From Acidobacteriota bacterium (GTDB lineage Bacteria; Acidobacteriota; Holophagae; Thermotomaculales; Thermotomaculaceae), in assembly GCA_003650445.1 (NCBI GenBank), contig QMQE01000030.1, positions 1 to 19,544 on the forward strand: DNA of 19,544 nucleotides, given 5' to 3'. This document shows, one piece after another, positions 13,727-19,544 of the stretch (position 1 is the first letter of the stretch; every line of letters begins with the position of its first letter). Below the pieces are notes generated by a model. The model was not told the DNA's origin, did no database searches, and worked only from the letters and a program-made list of their open reading frames with translations. Both the position numbers and the translations under genes were made by a program.

Positions 13727-14458
13727 ATGGCCTACTCAATATACCCCATGGCTGTAGCGGACATTACCCTGCAGGTGGTGCGTAAGCCGGTTAAATACCT
13801 GCGCATAAAAATTCGGCCGCCAGAGGGCCGTGTTCAGCTTTCTGTACCATTGGAGATGGATGATGAAGCAGTACGATGTGCCGTTTTGTCAAGAATGGAT
13901 TGGATAAGGAAGCAGAGGCTTCGTTTTGCCACAGTGCCAAAGAGTAAACACCTTGAATATGTTAGTGGGGAAAAAGTCCGGTTTCAGGGCCGGGAGTATG
14001 AGCTGAATGTTGTTGAACAAAATGGCCGGCCCTGTGCAAAGCTGAGGGAACCGGGCCGTATTGACCTTTGTGTGAAGCCGGGCAGCAATCCAGACACACG
14101 CCTCAATGTACTGAATGACTGGTATCGCCAGGAACTGAAATCAGCTATTCCCCCTTTGATGAACAAATGGCAAAGGATTATGGGGGTTCGGCTGAATGAG
14201 TGGCGCATCAAGCGGATGAAAACCAGATGGGGCACATGTAATATCAGGGTAAAGCGCATCTGGATCAACCTGGAACTCGTAAAATTTCCGGTGCAATTTC
14301 TTGAATTCATTATTGTGCATGAATTGACGCATTTGCTGGAACCTTCCCACAATGCCCGGTTCAAAACGCTCATGGACAGTTATCTCCCAGATTGGCGTCA
14401 ACGACAGAAAGAATTGAAACAGTCAGCCCTACGGGCCGCGTGGGTGGTGAATGGGTAA
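13727..14458 (+). CDS. YgjP-type zinc metallopeptidase (M48-related, DUF45)
   Basis: The 243-residue protein belongs to the YgjP/DUF45 metallopeptidase-like family, whose substrate is not established. The C-terminal third carries the family pattern: MKTRWGTC (164-171), IWINLELVKFP, then the zinc-binding helix VHELTHLLEPSHNARF with HELTH at 198-202 and His208, and a closing MDSYLPDWRQR. The N-terminal region (PVKYLRIKIRPPEGRVQLSVP) also matches the family start. AAGGAG at 13710-13715 lies 11 nt before ATG 13727 and only 2 nt before an in-frame TTG at 13718, so ATG is preferred. The gene is a monocistronic island between repeat blocks B and C, which raises the possibility of recent acquisition or movement. 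An intrinsic terminator follows immediately. Confidence 0.9.
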   Translation: MAYSIYPMAVADITLQVVRKPVKYLRIKIRPPEGRVQLSVPLEMDDEAVRCAVLSRMDWIRKQRLRFATVPKSKHLEYVSGEKVRFQGREYELNVVEQNGRPCAKLREPGRIDLCVKPGSNPDTRLNVLNDWYRQELKSAIPPLMNKWQRIMGVRLNEWRIKRMKTRWGTCNIRVKRIWINLELVKFPVQFLEFIIVHELTHLLEPSHNARFKTLMDSYLPDWRQRQKELKQSALRAAWVVNG

Positions 14459-14464
14459 ATCAAA

Positions 14465-14925
14465 AGACAGGGAAGAAGCGATTCCCTGATTTTCCCTACC
14501 CCTACTCGCCAGATGAGTGATGGGTGATGAGTGACAAAAGATGAGACACATCAGGGAAAATCAAAAAGCACGGAATGGCTAACTCCCTGATTTTTCTTCC
14601 CCCTACTCGAAGGGAAGAGGTTGAGGTTAAGCAGAAGGCAAGGTTGAGTCCAGAGGGGAGAAAGCAGGGACTGGTCAAACTCCCTGATTTTTCTTACTCC
14701 TACTCCTACCCCTACTTCTTCTCCTGCCGCCCACGCCCACTCTGAAGGAGTGATGAGTGACAAAAAGACAGGGAAGAGCCAACTCCTCTCTTTCGCTCAC
14801 TCGCACTTTCACTCGCACTATTCTACTCCTACTCGAAAAGAAAAGGTTGAGGTTCAGGCCGGACAAGGTTGAGCGAAGAAAGGGAACTGCCAACTCCGTT
14901 CTCTATCTGCCCCCCACGCGCAACA
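14465..14925. repeat. Intergenic repeat block C: about 100-bp degenerate tandem array of hairpin modules
   Basis: The second hairpin arm (TCCCTG or a decayed form) starts at 14483, 14584, 14681, 14784 and 14895, giving spacings of 101, 97, 103 and 111 bp. The core consensus is CAGGGAATGGCCAAC then TCCCTGATTTTTCTT, followed by TACTCC/TACCCC units. Copies 4 and 5 are decayed. Between cores, other modules alternate: GATGAGTGATGGGTGATGAG (14512-14531, short copy 14751-14760), an AGGTTGAGG-rich module (14619-14648 and 14844-14873), GCCGCCCACGCCCAC (14727-14741), and CTCGC/ACTTTC hexamers (14798-14819). The block separates the converging YgjP and tRNA-Arg transcripts. I find no supported gene in it. 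Confidence 0.78.
14468..14493 (+). terminator. Intrinsic terminator after the YgjP gene (first unit of block C)
   Basis: CAGGGAA (14468-14474) and TTCCCTG (14482-14488) form a perfect 7-bp stem with a 7-nt loop, followed by ATTTT. It begins 10 nt after the stop codon. It is also the first of five hairpin units in repeat block C, so the repeat appears to double as the terminator. Confidence 0.65.
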
Positions 14926-14977
14926 CCCACGCCCACGCATTTACACTTTCACTCCTTTGCCTTGATTGCAAAAGAAA

Positions 14978-15054
14978 TGGTGCGCCTTGCAGGACTCGAA
15001 CCTGCGACACCAGGATTAGGAATCCTGTGCTCTATCCACCTGAGCTAAAGGCGC
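14978..15054 (-). tRNA. tRNA-Arg (anticodon CCT)
   Basis: A complete 77-nt cloverleaf includes an encoded CCA. The acceptor stem GCGCCTT pairs with AAGGCGC. The D-arm is GCTC...GAGC. The anticodon stem is CAGGA/TCCTG with loop TTCCTAA, so the anticodon is CCT, reading AGG. The T-arm is GCAGG TTCGAGT CCTGC, followed by discriminator A and CCA. It has its own promoter and no adjacent tRNAs. No integrase or attachment-site duplication is seen at its 3' end. Confidence 0.97.
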
Positions 15055-15064
15055 ACACAAGCAG

Positions 15065-15093
15065 ATGTTACCCGAATCCGCTGTAGCTGTCAA
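15065..15093 (-). promoter_or_regulatory. Promoter of tRNA-Arg(CCT)
   Basis: On the minus strand, TTGACA (15093-15088), an exact 17-bp spacer and TAACAT (15070-15065) precede the tRNA, with initiation expected a few bases upstream of its 5' end. It sits in the short gap after the DUF1858 gene, so the tRNA need not rely on the upstream operon. Confidence 0.68.
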
Positions 15094-15113
15094 TTGGAGT
15101 CGATGGAGGGCAA

Positions 15114-15320
15114 TTAACCGGATACGGTTTCGTTGAGGGCTTTCATCAGGTCGTTGAATTTCTCGCCGACAATATTGTTCCGTTCGGCATTTTCGGCCAC
15201 AGTGCCCCAGACCGGTTCGCCACAGACGAGGCAGGGAAAATCATGGTCCATAAATACACGTACGGTTGCGGGGTACTGCTGAATTACATCTTCTACGAGA
15301 TCTTCCGGTTTGATTTTCAT
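15114..15320 (-). CDS. DUF1858-domain protein (hybrid-cluster-associated type)
   Basis: The 68-residue protein consists entirely of a DUF1858 domain, a small helical fold found alone or beside redox and iron-sulfur proteins and frequent in anaerobes. Its motifs are MKIKPEDLVEDVIQQYP, then the CxxC pair DHDFPCLVCGEPVWGTVAENA (Cys30, Cys33). It starts one base after the methyltransferase stop, with AGGAG about 10 nt upstream that falls inside the preceding gene's last codons, so the two are translationally linked. The CxxC could bind a metal or act as a redox disulfide; neither is shown here. Confidence 0.85.
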   Translation of the reverse strand: MKIKPEDLVEDVIQQYPATVRVFMDHDFPCLVCGEPVWGTVAENAERNNIVGEKFNDLMKALNETVSG

Positions 15321-15321
15321 T

Positions 15322-16374
15322 TTATTGTTTCTCCTGAACCAGTATTTTGAATACGTCCCCCATGGAACCGGGGAGCAAGAGAGTTTTCAGTTGAAAGGCA
15401 TCGGTGGTTGTCGGCTCTTTTCCGTCCTGAAAGAGTTCAAAGAGGCCGAAGTCCATGAGATAGGTCCGCTGATTTTTGAAATATTTGGGGTCTATTCCGA
15501 ATTTTTCGCCGTAGTGGATCAGAGCATCAAAGTTGACGTGAGAGGTAAGGTCCATTTCTCCCTCAAGCTGAAAAACGTTGTCGTAAGCGGCGTGTTTGTG
15601 GTAGCCCATCAGAGTGCCATCTTTTCTCTCGGGATGGTAGAGTTCGTCCTGGGTGTACCCATAGTCAATGGTTACCATGTGGAATTTCTCAATTTTTTCT
15701 GTCAACTGCCGATAAATGCCTTCAATGCCGGAGTTGATTTCGATGGTGCAGCCTTCTCCAACTGAAATCCCCAGTTCTTCCAGTTCCCGCCAGACTTCTG
15801 CTGAGGGTTTTTTGAATATCCGGGTGTAATTTGGCGATTTGTAGCCGATATGTACTTCGGATAAAATGTCTTTTCGCCTTGTTACAAGATGTACGGGAAA
15901 TGCGTCAAAGAATTCATTGGAAAAGATAAAGGCAGATGGCAGTGAATTCAACTCCGAAAGGCTGTCGTAGAATATTATTCGATCAAGATGCATGTTAAGC
16001 CGTTTCTGGTTTCCGTTGAAAACAGAGGGGTTCTGCTCTACAAAATGGTACTGCATCCGTTGATAGAGTGGAAGATTTTCTCTGGCTATGTATTCCAGCA
16101 TATCAAGTGCCAGGTACCCTTCACCCGCACCTAGTTCGACTACATGGACAGGCCCCTCATTTGAGGCAAGGTCCATGACCCGTTTCCCCAGTACTCTTCC
16201 AAGGATGCTGCCCAAATGGGCGGAAGTGAAAAAATCCCCCTCCCTGCCGATGGTGCTCCTGGTCTGGTAATAACCAAAATCTTTGTCATAGAGGCACATT
16301 TCCATGAATTCCCGGAAAGGGATGCCACCTTGTTCTTGAATTTTATCTACAATTTTCTTCTGTAATTTGTTCAT
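15322..16374 (-). CDS. MidA/NDUFAF7-family SAM-dependent methyltransferase
   Basis: The 350-residue protein belongs to the DUF185 class. The mitochondrial member NDUFAF7 methylates an arginine of respiratory complex I; the bacterial targets are not established. The N-terminal segment has FREFMEMCLYDKDFGYYQTR, with REGDFFTSAHLGSILGR before the SAM-binding ELGAGEGYLALDML (80-93). The family hallmark NEFFDAFPVH is at 153-162. The ATG at 16374 overlaps the upstream lipoprotein stop in an ATGA, so this start is chosen over the longer frame. The last codons carry the ribosome site of the DUF1858 gene. No complex I genes are in the window to confirm the partner. Confidence 0.92.
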   Translation of the reverse strand: MNKLQKKIVDKIQEQGGIPFREFMEMCLYDKDFGYYQTRSTIGREGDFFTSAHLGSILGRVLGKRVMDLASNEGPVHVVELGAGEGYLALDMLEYIARENLPLYQRMQYHFVEQNPSVFNGNQKRLNMHLDRIIFYDSLSELNSLPSAFIFSNEFFDAFPVHLVTRRKDILSEVHIGYKSPNYTRIFKKPSAEVWRELEELGISVGEGCTIEINSGIEGIYRQLTEKIEKFHMVTIDYGYTQDELYHPERKDGTLMGYHKHAAYDNVFQLEGEMDLTSHVNFDALIHYGEKFGIDPKYFKNQRTYLMDFGLFELFQDGKEPTTTDAFQLKTLLLPGSMGDVFKILVQEKQ

Positions 16375-16904
16375 TTGGATGACAGAATCAACCTTGGAAC
16401 AAACTGGCCGTTCTGGATGAATAAATCTCGGTTTTCTTCCGATCCACCTGGAATACCGTCCTTTCCAAAACACGCAATCATGTATCCATTCCGGCTTTTT
16501 TTATAGAAAACCGGATTTCCCCACGGGTCTTTTACTCTGGCTGGCAGATAATGGGGTATCAGGACATCCAGATTTTCCGGGTATCGTCTCTTTTTCTGAT
16601 GGAAAATCTCCACGGCACGGCCGACTTTTTTCACCGCCTGAACTTCAGCCTGTTTCCTTGCTTCCACTTCGTAACGAAAAAGGTCTTTGAAGGTGTCATA
16701 TTCCTCGGAGGCAATGCCAGCTTCCTTTGAACCAGGATACTGGTTTATGATCTGGCCCAGCAGTTTAACTGCCTGAGTATAATCCCCCCGATTGCTGGCC
16801 TGATGGGCCTCATCCAGCAAAAAAGCCGCTTCAGGTGTATCGTTGGAAGCGCATGACGTCAGGAGAATTGCAACTCCGACCAGCAATGCCGCCAAGCATT
16901 TCAA
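16371..16904 (-). CDS. Lipoprotein with helical repeat region and GspG-like C-terminus
   Basis: This is a 177-residue predicted lipoprotein. The signal peptide MKCLAALLVGVAILLTSC ends in a lipobox with Cys18. Residues about 24-55 resemble a TPR hairpin (AAFLLDEAHQASNRGDYTQAVKLLGQIINQYPGSKEA). Residues about 100-165 resemble the C-terminal domain of type II secretion major pseudopilins: RYPENLDVLIPHYLPARVKDPWGNPVFYKK, then ACFGKDGIPGGSEENRDL, as in GspG. There is no prepilin cleavage motif, so it is not a pseudopilin. The TTG at 16904 is chosen because AGGAGGAG lies 7 nt upstream and it places the signal peptide at the N-terminus. It overlaps the preceding small gene by TTGA and the following gene by ATGA. 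Function is unknown. Confidence 0.8.
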   Translation of the reverse strand: MKCLAALLVGVAILLTSCASNDTPEAAFLLDEAHQASNRGDYTQAVKLLGQIINQYPGSKEAGIASEEYDTFKDLFRYEVEARKQAEVQAVKKVGRAVEIFHQKKRRYPENLDVLIPHYLPARVKDPWGNPVFYKKSRNGYMIACFGKDGIPGGSEENRDLFIQNGQFVPRLILSSK

Positions 16905-17071
16905 TGTCCGGCTCCTCCTGTGAAAAATTTGAAGATAGCAATACCCATTACAAGGTATGCAAGGACAAAGAACCAGCCACCAGCCTTCAGGTTTTTCGCC
17001 AATTCTTTCCATTCAATGGAAAGTAAATACAGAATCGCAATCACAACAAATGTAATGGTCAGATAATTCAT
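16901..17071 (-). CDS. 56-residue double-spanning membrane protein
   Basis: The product begins MNYLTITFVVIAILYLLSIE, continues with a short basic segment (WKELAKNLKAGG), then a second hydrophobic stretch WFFVLAYLVMGIAIFKFF, and ends TGGAGH. It is predicted to cross the membrane twice, at about residues 4-19 and 33-50. GGGAGG sits 5 nt before the ATG, and the stop overlaps the lipoprotein's TTG start as TTGA, which argues strongly that both starts are real. The first gene after the EF-G-like gene on this strand, it probably belongs to the same operon as the lipoprotein and methyltransferase. No family is recognised. Confidence 0.75.
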   Translation of the reverse strand: MNYLTITFVVIAILYLLSIEWKELAKNLKAGGWFFVLAYLVMGIAIFKFFTGGAGH

Positions 17072-17087
17072 TTTTGCCTCCCTTTAT

Positions 17088-17106
17088 CAGTGCCCCAGGG
17101 ACACTG
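17088..17106 (-). other. Intercistronic hairpin
   Basis: In the 42-bp gap between the EF-G-like stop and the small membrane gene, CAGTG...CACTG extends inward to a stem of 8 pairs (one G-U) with a 3-nt loop. No T-run follows, so it is more likely an RNA processing or stability element, or a protein site, than an intrinsic terminator. Confidence 0.4.
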
Positions 17107-17113
17107 AACAGAA

Positions 17114-19195
17114 TTACTCTTCGTCGTCCCCTGCGTCCCGTTTGGAATCCGCGATGATTTTCTCTTTGATGTTGGAAGGGACTTCATCATAATGGGAAAA
17201 TTCCATATGAAAGGACGCCCGGCCACCGGTAATGGAGCGAAGGGTGGATTCGTAGGTCAACATTTCCGCCATGGGAACCTGAGCCTTGATTAACTGGCTG
17301 TCACCACTTGACTCCATGCCCTGAATCCGGCCGCGCCGGGAATTAAGATCGCCCATGAGATCTCCCATGAATTCTTCAGGTGAATAAATTTCAACCTGCA
17401 TGATGGGTTCCAGCAATGTGGGATGTGCCTGCTCCATTCCTTTCTTAAAAGCCATGGAACCGGCTATTTTGAATGCCATTTCAGAAGAATCTACCTCATG
17501 GTAGGATCCGTCATTCAGGGTCACTTTGAAGTCCACAACCGGGTATCCCGCAAGGTATCCCTTCATTCTGGCTTCCTGAATCCCTTTTTCCACTGCCGGG
17601 ATATATGTTTTTGGAATAGAGCCGCCGAATATCTTGTCTTCAAACTGGAAATCTTCTCCCTTCTCCAGCGGAATCATACTGATTTTGCAGTGGCCGTACT
17701 GCCCTTTTCCACCGGTCTGTTTCTTGTATTTTGCTTCCACATCCACTTTTTTCTTAATGGTCTCCTGATACGGGACCTGAGGCGGCTGCAGAATTGCATC
17801 CACTTTGTATCTTTCTTTCATTTTGGAGAGTGCGACTTCCACATGAAGATGTCCGGAACCGGAGATCAGAATCTGATGGGTACGGGCATCCCTGCCCAGT
17901 TTGAGCAGGGGATCTTCCTCAGCAATTCGCTTCAATGCTGTGGAGATTTTTTCCTCATCGCCTTTGGATTTTGGTTCAATGGCAAAGGAAATAGCCGCCT
18001 CCGGAAATTTAATCGGCGGGAAAACATAGCCGCTTGATTTTTCTGTCAGTGTATCATTAATCATTGTTTCTTTGAGCTTGGCAACACCGATGATGTCTCC
18101 CGCATGGGCTCCATCCACTGAGGTATGATCTTTGCCCTGCAAAAGGAACATGGCTCCGGGTTTTTCTGACGCATCGCTTCTCGGGTTGTAGAGGACCAGA
18201 TCGGGTGTTACGACACCGGACATAACCTTGAACAGGTTAATCCGGCCGGCATGGGGGTCGGAAACGGTCTTGAAACAGAACATAGCCGGTTTTCCGGATT
18301 CATCAACGGGTAATTCTATTTTTTCTTCTCCTGCCATACATTCGTTGGAATAGGTATCCGCACCGGCAAGTACTGTTGTGATAAATTCCATCACCTGCGC
18401 CACATTGATGTTTCCTGTTGCAGAACAGGGGAAAACCGGGAAAAGTTCACGTGCCGCAATCGCTCTTGTCATCCCTTCCTTTAATTCGTCCTCTGAAAGT
18501 TCCCCGTTTTCCAGATACTTGTCCATCAGTTCTTCGCTGCCTTCGGCAATCATCTCCATCAATTGTTCCCGGGCGGTTGCAACAGCATCTGTCATATCCG
18601 CAGGTACATCAGCTATTTCAAATTTACCGCTGTCATCTTTGTAGATATAGGCTTTCCTATTCACCAGATCCACCATTCCGGTAAAATCTCCCTCCTTACC
18701 CACCGGCAATGCAACAGGGACGGCTTCCCGTGCCATTTTTTTCTGAATTGCTTCCAGTGATTTTTGAAAGTCAGAGCGGTCCCGGTCCAGTTTATTGATT
18801 ATAAATATTCCCGGCTTCTTAAGTTCAGCACCGATTTTCCATGCCTTTTCTGTCTGCACTTCCACACCGGAAACAGCACAAATCATGTATGCCATAACGT
18901 CACACACACGGAAAGATCCTCTGGCTTCAGGGAAAAAGTTGCCATAGCCCGGTGTGTCCAGCACATTTACTTTTTTCTTGTTAAATTCAAAATGGCAAAC
19001 ACCTGTACTCAATGAAATTTTTCTCTTCACTTCTTCTGCATCATAGTCAGTAAGCGTGTTTCCGTCATCCACACGGGTCAGGCGATTTGTTACGCCTGCA
19101 TTATGCAACATCGCCGCTGTCAGGGAAGTTTTGCCTGTGTCACCGTGGCCAGCCAGCGCAAGATTTCTGATATCTTTTGATTCGTAGATTTTCAT
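17114..19195 (-). CDS. EF-G-like translational GTPase (EF-G paralogue)
   Basis: The 693-residue protein has the five-domain EF-G layout. GTPase motifs are GHGDTGKT at 16-23, DTPGYGNF at 80-87, NKLDRDR at 134-140 and CSAT further on. The canonical P-loop AHIDAGKTT and the switch I RGITI string are replaced (switch I region reads KRKISLSTG). This places it with the divergent EF-G2/FusA2-like group rather than the main fusA. Domain IV is present with TGGKGQYGHC and domain V ends with SITGGRASFHMEFSHYDEVP. The C-terminus is acidic (DAGDDEE). It is not accompanied by rpsL, rpsG or tuf, which also points to a paralogue. The ATG at 19195 has GGAGG 5 nt upstream. Its precise role (translocation, recycling or stress) is unknown. 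Confidence 0.93.
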   Translation of the reverse strand: MKIYESKDIRNLALAGHGDTGKTSLTAAMLHNAGVTNRLTRVDDGNTLTDYDAEEVKRKISLSTGVCHFEFNKKKVNVLDTPGYGNFFPEARGSFRVCDVMAYMICAVSGVEVQTEKAWKIGAELKKPGIFIINKLDRDRSDFQKSLEAIQKKMAREAVPVALPVGKEGDFTGMVDLVNRKAYIYKDDSGKFEIADVPADMTDAVATAREQLMEMIAEGSEELMDKYLENGELSEDELKEGMTRAIAARELFPVFPCSATGNINVAQVMEFITTVLAGADTYSNECMAGEEKIELPVDESGKPAMFCFKTVSDPHAGRINLFKVMSGVVTPDLVLYNPRSDASEKPGAMFLLQGKDHTSVDGAHAGDIIGVAKLKETMINDTLTEKSSGYVFPPIKFPEAAISFAIEPKSKGDEEKISTALKRIAEEDPLLKLGRDARTHQILISGSGHLHVEVALSKMKERYKVDAILQPPQVPYQETIKKKVDVEAKYKKQTGGKGQYGHCKISMIPLEKGEDFQFEDKIFGGSIPKTYIPAVEKGIQEARMKGYLAGYPVVDFKVTLNDGSYHEVDSSEMAFKIAGSMAFKKGMEQAHPTLLEPIMQVEIYSPEEFMGDLMGDLNSRRGRIQGMESSGDSQLIKAQVPMAEMLTYESTLRSITGGRASFHMEFSHYDEVPSNIKEKIIADSKRDAGDDEE

Positions 19196-19266
19196 GAGGA
19201 CCTCCACATCTAGACGTTTCCAAGTGCAGATAGTTTAACACAGCACCTGTAAAATGGAAACATCTA

Positions 19267-19296
19267 TTGATTTAGAGGGCAACCTTCCCATATAAT
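19267..19296 (+). promoter_or_regulatory. Promoter for the right-end gene, implying a leaderless mRNA
   Basis: TTGATT (19267-19272), an 18-bp spacer and a perfect TATAAT (19291-19296) lie so close to the gene that initiation would fall at or within a base or two of the ATG at 19303. The sequence AGGTGT between them is a poor ribosome site. Confidence 0.55.
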
Positions 19297-19302
19297 AGGT
19301 GT

Positions 19303-19544
19303 ATGGACACAGCAACCCTCGCCTTACAGCTTGAAATGACCGGTAAAAATGGCCCACGAATACTTGATTTTAATGACGACCTCAAGAACTATACCCATTT
19401 TTTCAATCGGGTTGTGGACCATCTTCACGACAGCAATCTTCAGGTACTAAGGCTGAGCAGCACTTTTGAAAGCAGAAGAAACCATATTGAATGGATTATG
19501 TCCTTCTCAGAACATATTCTGTATAAAGTTCCCATCGTTCCACC
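19303..19544 (+). CDS. Unrecognised protein, 5' part only
   Basis: The frame runs from ATG 19303 through the right edge of the window, giving 80 complete residues. It begins MDTATLALQLEMTGKNGPRI and continues LDFNDDLKNYTHFFNRVVDHLHDS. Then come a likely beta strand NLQVLRLSS and the segment SRRNHIEWIMSFSEHILYKVPIVPP. There is no signal peptide and no motif I recognise. It is divergent from the EF-G-like gene and has a perfect TATAAT just upstream. An alternative start at ATG 19336 would allow a normal leader, but no clear ribosome site precedes it. Confidence 0.6.
   Translation, partial: MDTATLALQLEMTGKNGPRILDFNDDLKNYTHFFNRVVDHLHDSNLQVLRLSSTFESRRNHIEWIMSFSEHILYKVPIVP

Noticed and set aside
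14465..14925. CRISPR array
   Set aside because: The units recur about every 100 bp and are degenerate; the spacers themselves contain shared modules, and there are no cas genes. CRISPR repeats would be near-identical with unique spacers of 30-40 bp.
14978..15054. tRNA-Arg as an integration site for a mobile element
   Set aside because: No integrase, no phage genes and no duplicated 3' tRNA end were found within the window.
14757..15086. Plus-strand reading frame across block C and the tRNA
   Set aside because: It is made of repeat modules and the antisense of tRNA-Arg; it has no ribosome site of quality and no protein-like composition.
15310..15765. Plus-strand 151-codon frame opposite the methyltransferase
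   Set aside because: It lies entirely antisense to a gene with clear family motifs.
16371..17012. Longer lipoprotein frame starting at 17012
   Set aside because: The extra N-terminus is the out-of-frame translation of the small membrane gene, and it would bury the signal peptide; the TTG at 16904 has the ribosome site.
17423..18037. Plus-strand 204-codon frame opposite the EF-G-like gene
   Set aside because: It is a shadow of a strongly conserved gene; the Cys/Phe/His-rich translation looks non-biological.
19196..19266. Promoter for the EF-G-like gene
   Set aside because: TTTACA occurs on the minus strand but the spacer to any -10-like hexamer is wrong (about 15 bp to a poor match), so no site is annotated.

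Overview
The window looks like chromosomal DNA from a Gram-negative-type (diderm) bacterium outside the well-known model phyla. The evidence is housekeeping genes in compact, start/stop-overlapping operons, a lipobox lipoprotein, a secreted propeller protein, a bacterial XPB helicase, an EF-G paralogue and a DUF1858 protein of a kind common in anaerobes. I cannot name the phylum from sequence alone. I saw no phage, insertion sequence or CRISPR array.

Layout. 1-1079 (+): the 3' end of tcdA (tRNA ct6A37 cyclisation), then a small receiver-domain protein with a degenerate acidic pocket. 1081-2592 (-): thiI (tRNA 4-thiouridine) and a DUF493/YbeD protein. 2656-3002: repeat block A. 3003-3801 (-): yidD and a DUF4870 membrane protein, separated by a strong intrinsic terminator. 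3955-11910 (+): a tightly coupled five-gene run of XPB helicase, Helicase_C_3-like/WYL protein, secreted beta-propeller protein, deoB and pdp. 11970-13466 (+): short-form DAHP synthase and plsC, with their own promoter. 13455-14925: a YgjP-type metallopeptidase gene sandwiched between repeat blocks B and C. 14978-19195 (-): EF-G-like GTPase, a 56-residue membrane protein, a lipoprotein with a GspG-like tail, a MidA-type methyltransferase, a DUF1858 protein and tRNA-Arg(CCT) with its own promoter. 19303-end (+): an unrecognised gene that appears leaderless.

How the genes fit together. DeoB and Pdp form a (deoxy)ribonucleoside salvage pair. The XPB/WYL pair upstream is a putative DNA-repair or DNA-remodelling unit translated from the same run. 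TcdA, ThiI, tRNA-Arg and the EF-G paralogue all concern tRNA or translation, but they sit in separate transcription units.

The most unusual feature is a family of modular intergenic repeats in blocks A, B and C. The core module is a short hairpin (CAGGGA...TCCCTG) followed by a T-run and a (TACTCC/TACCCC)n tract. In block C it recurs five times about 100 bp apart, with other short modules shuffled between copies.
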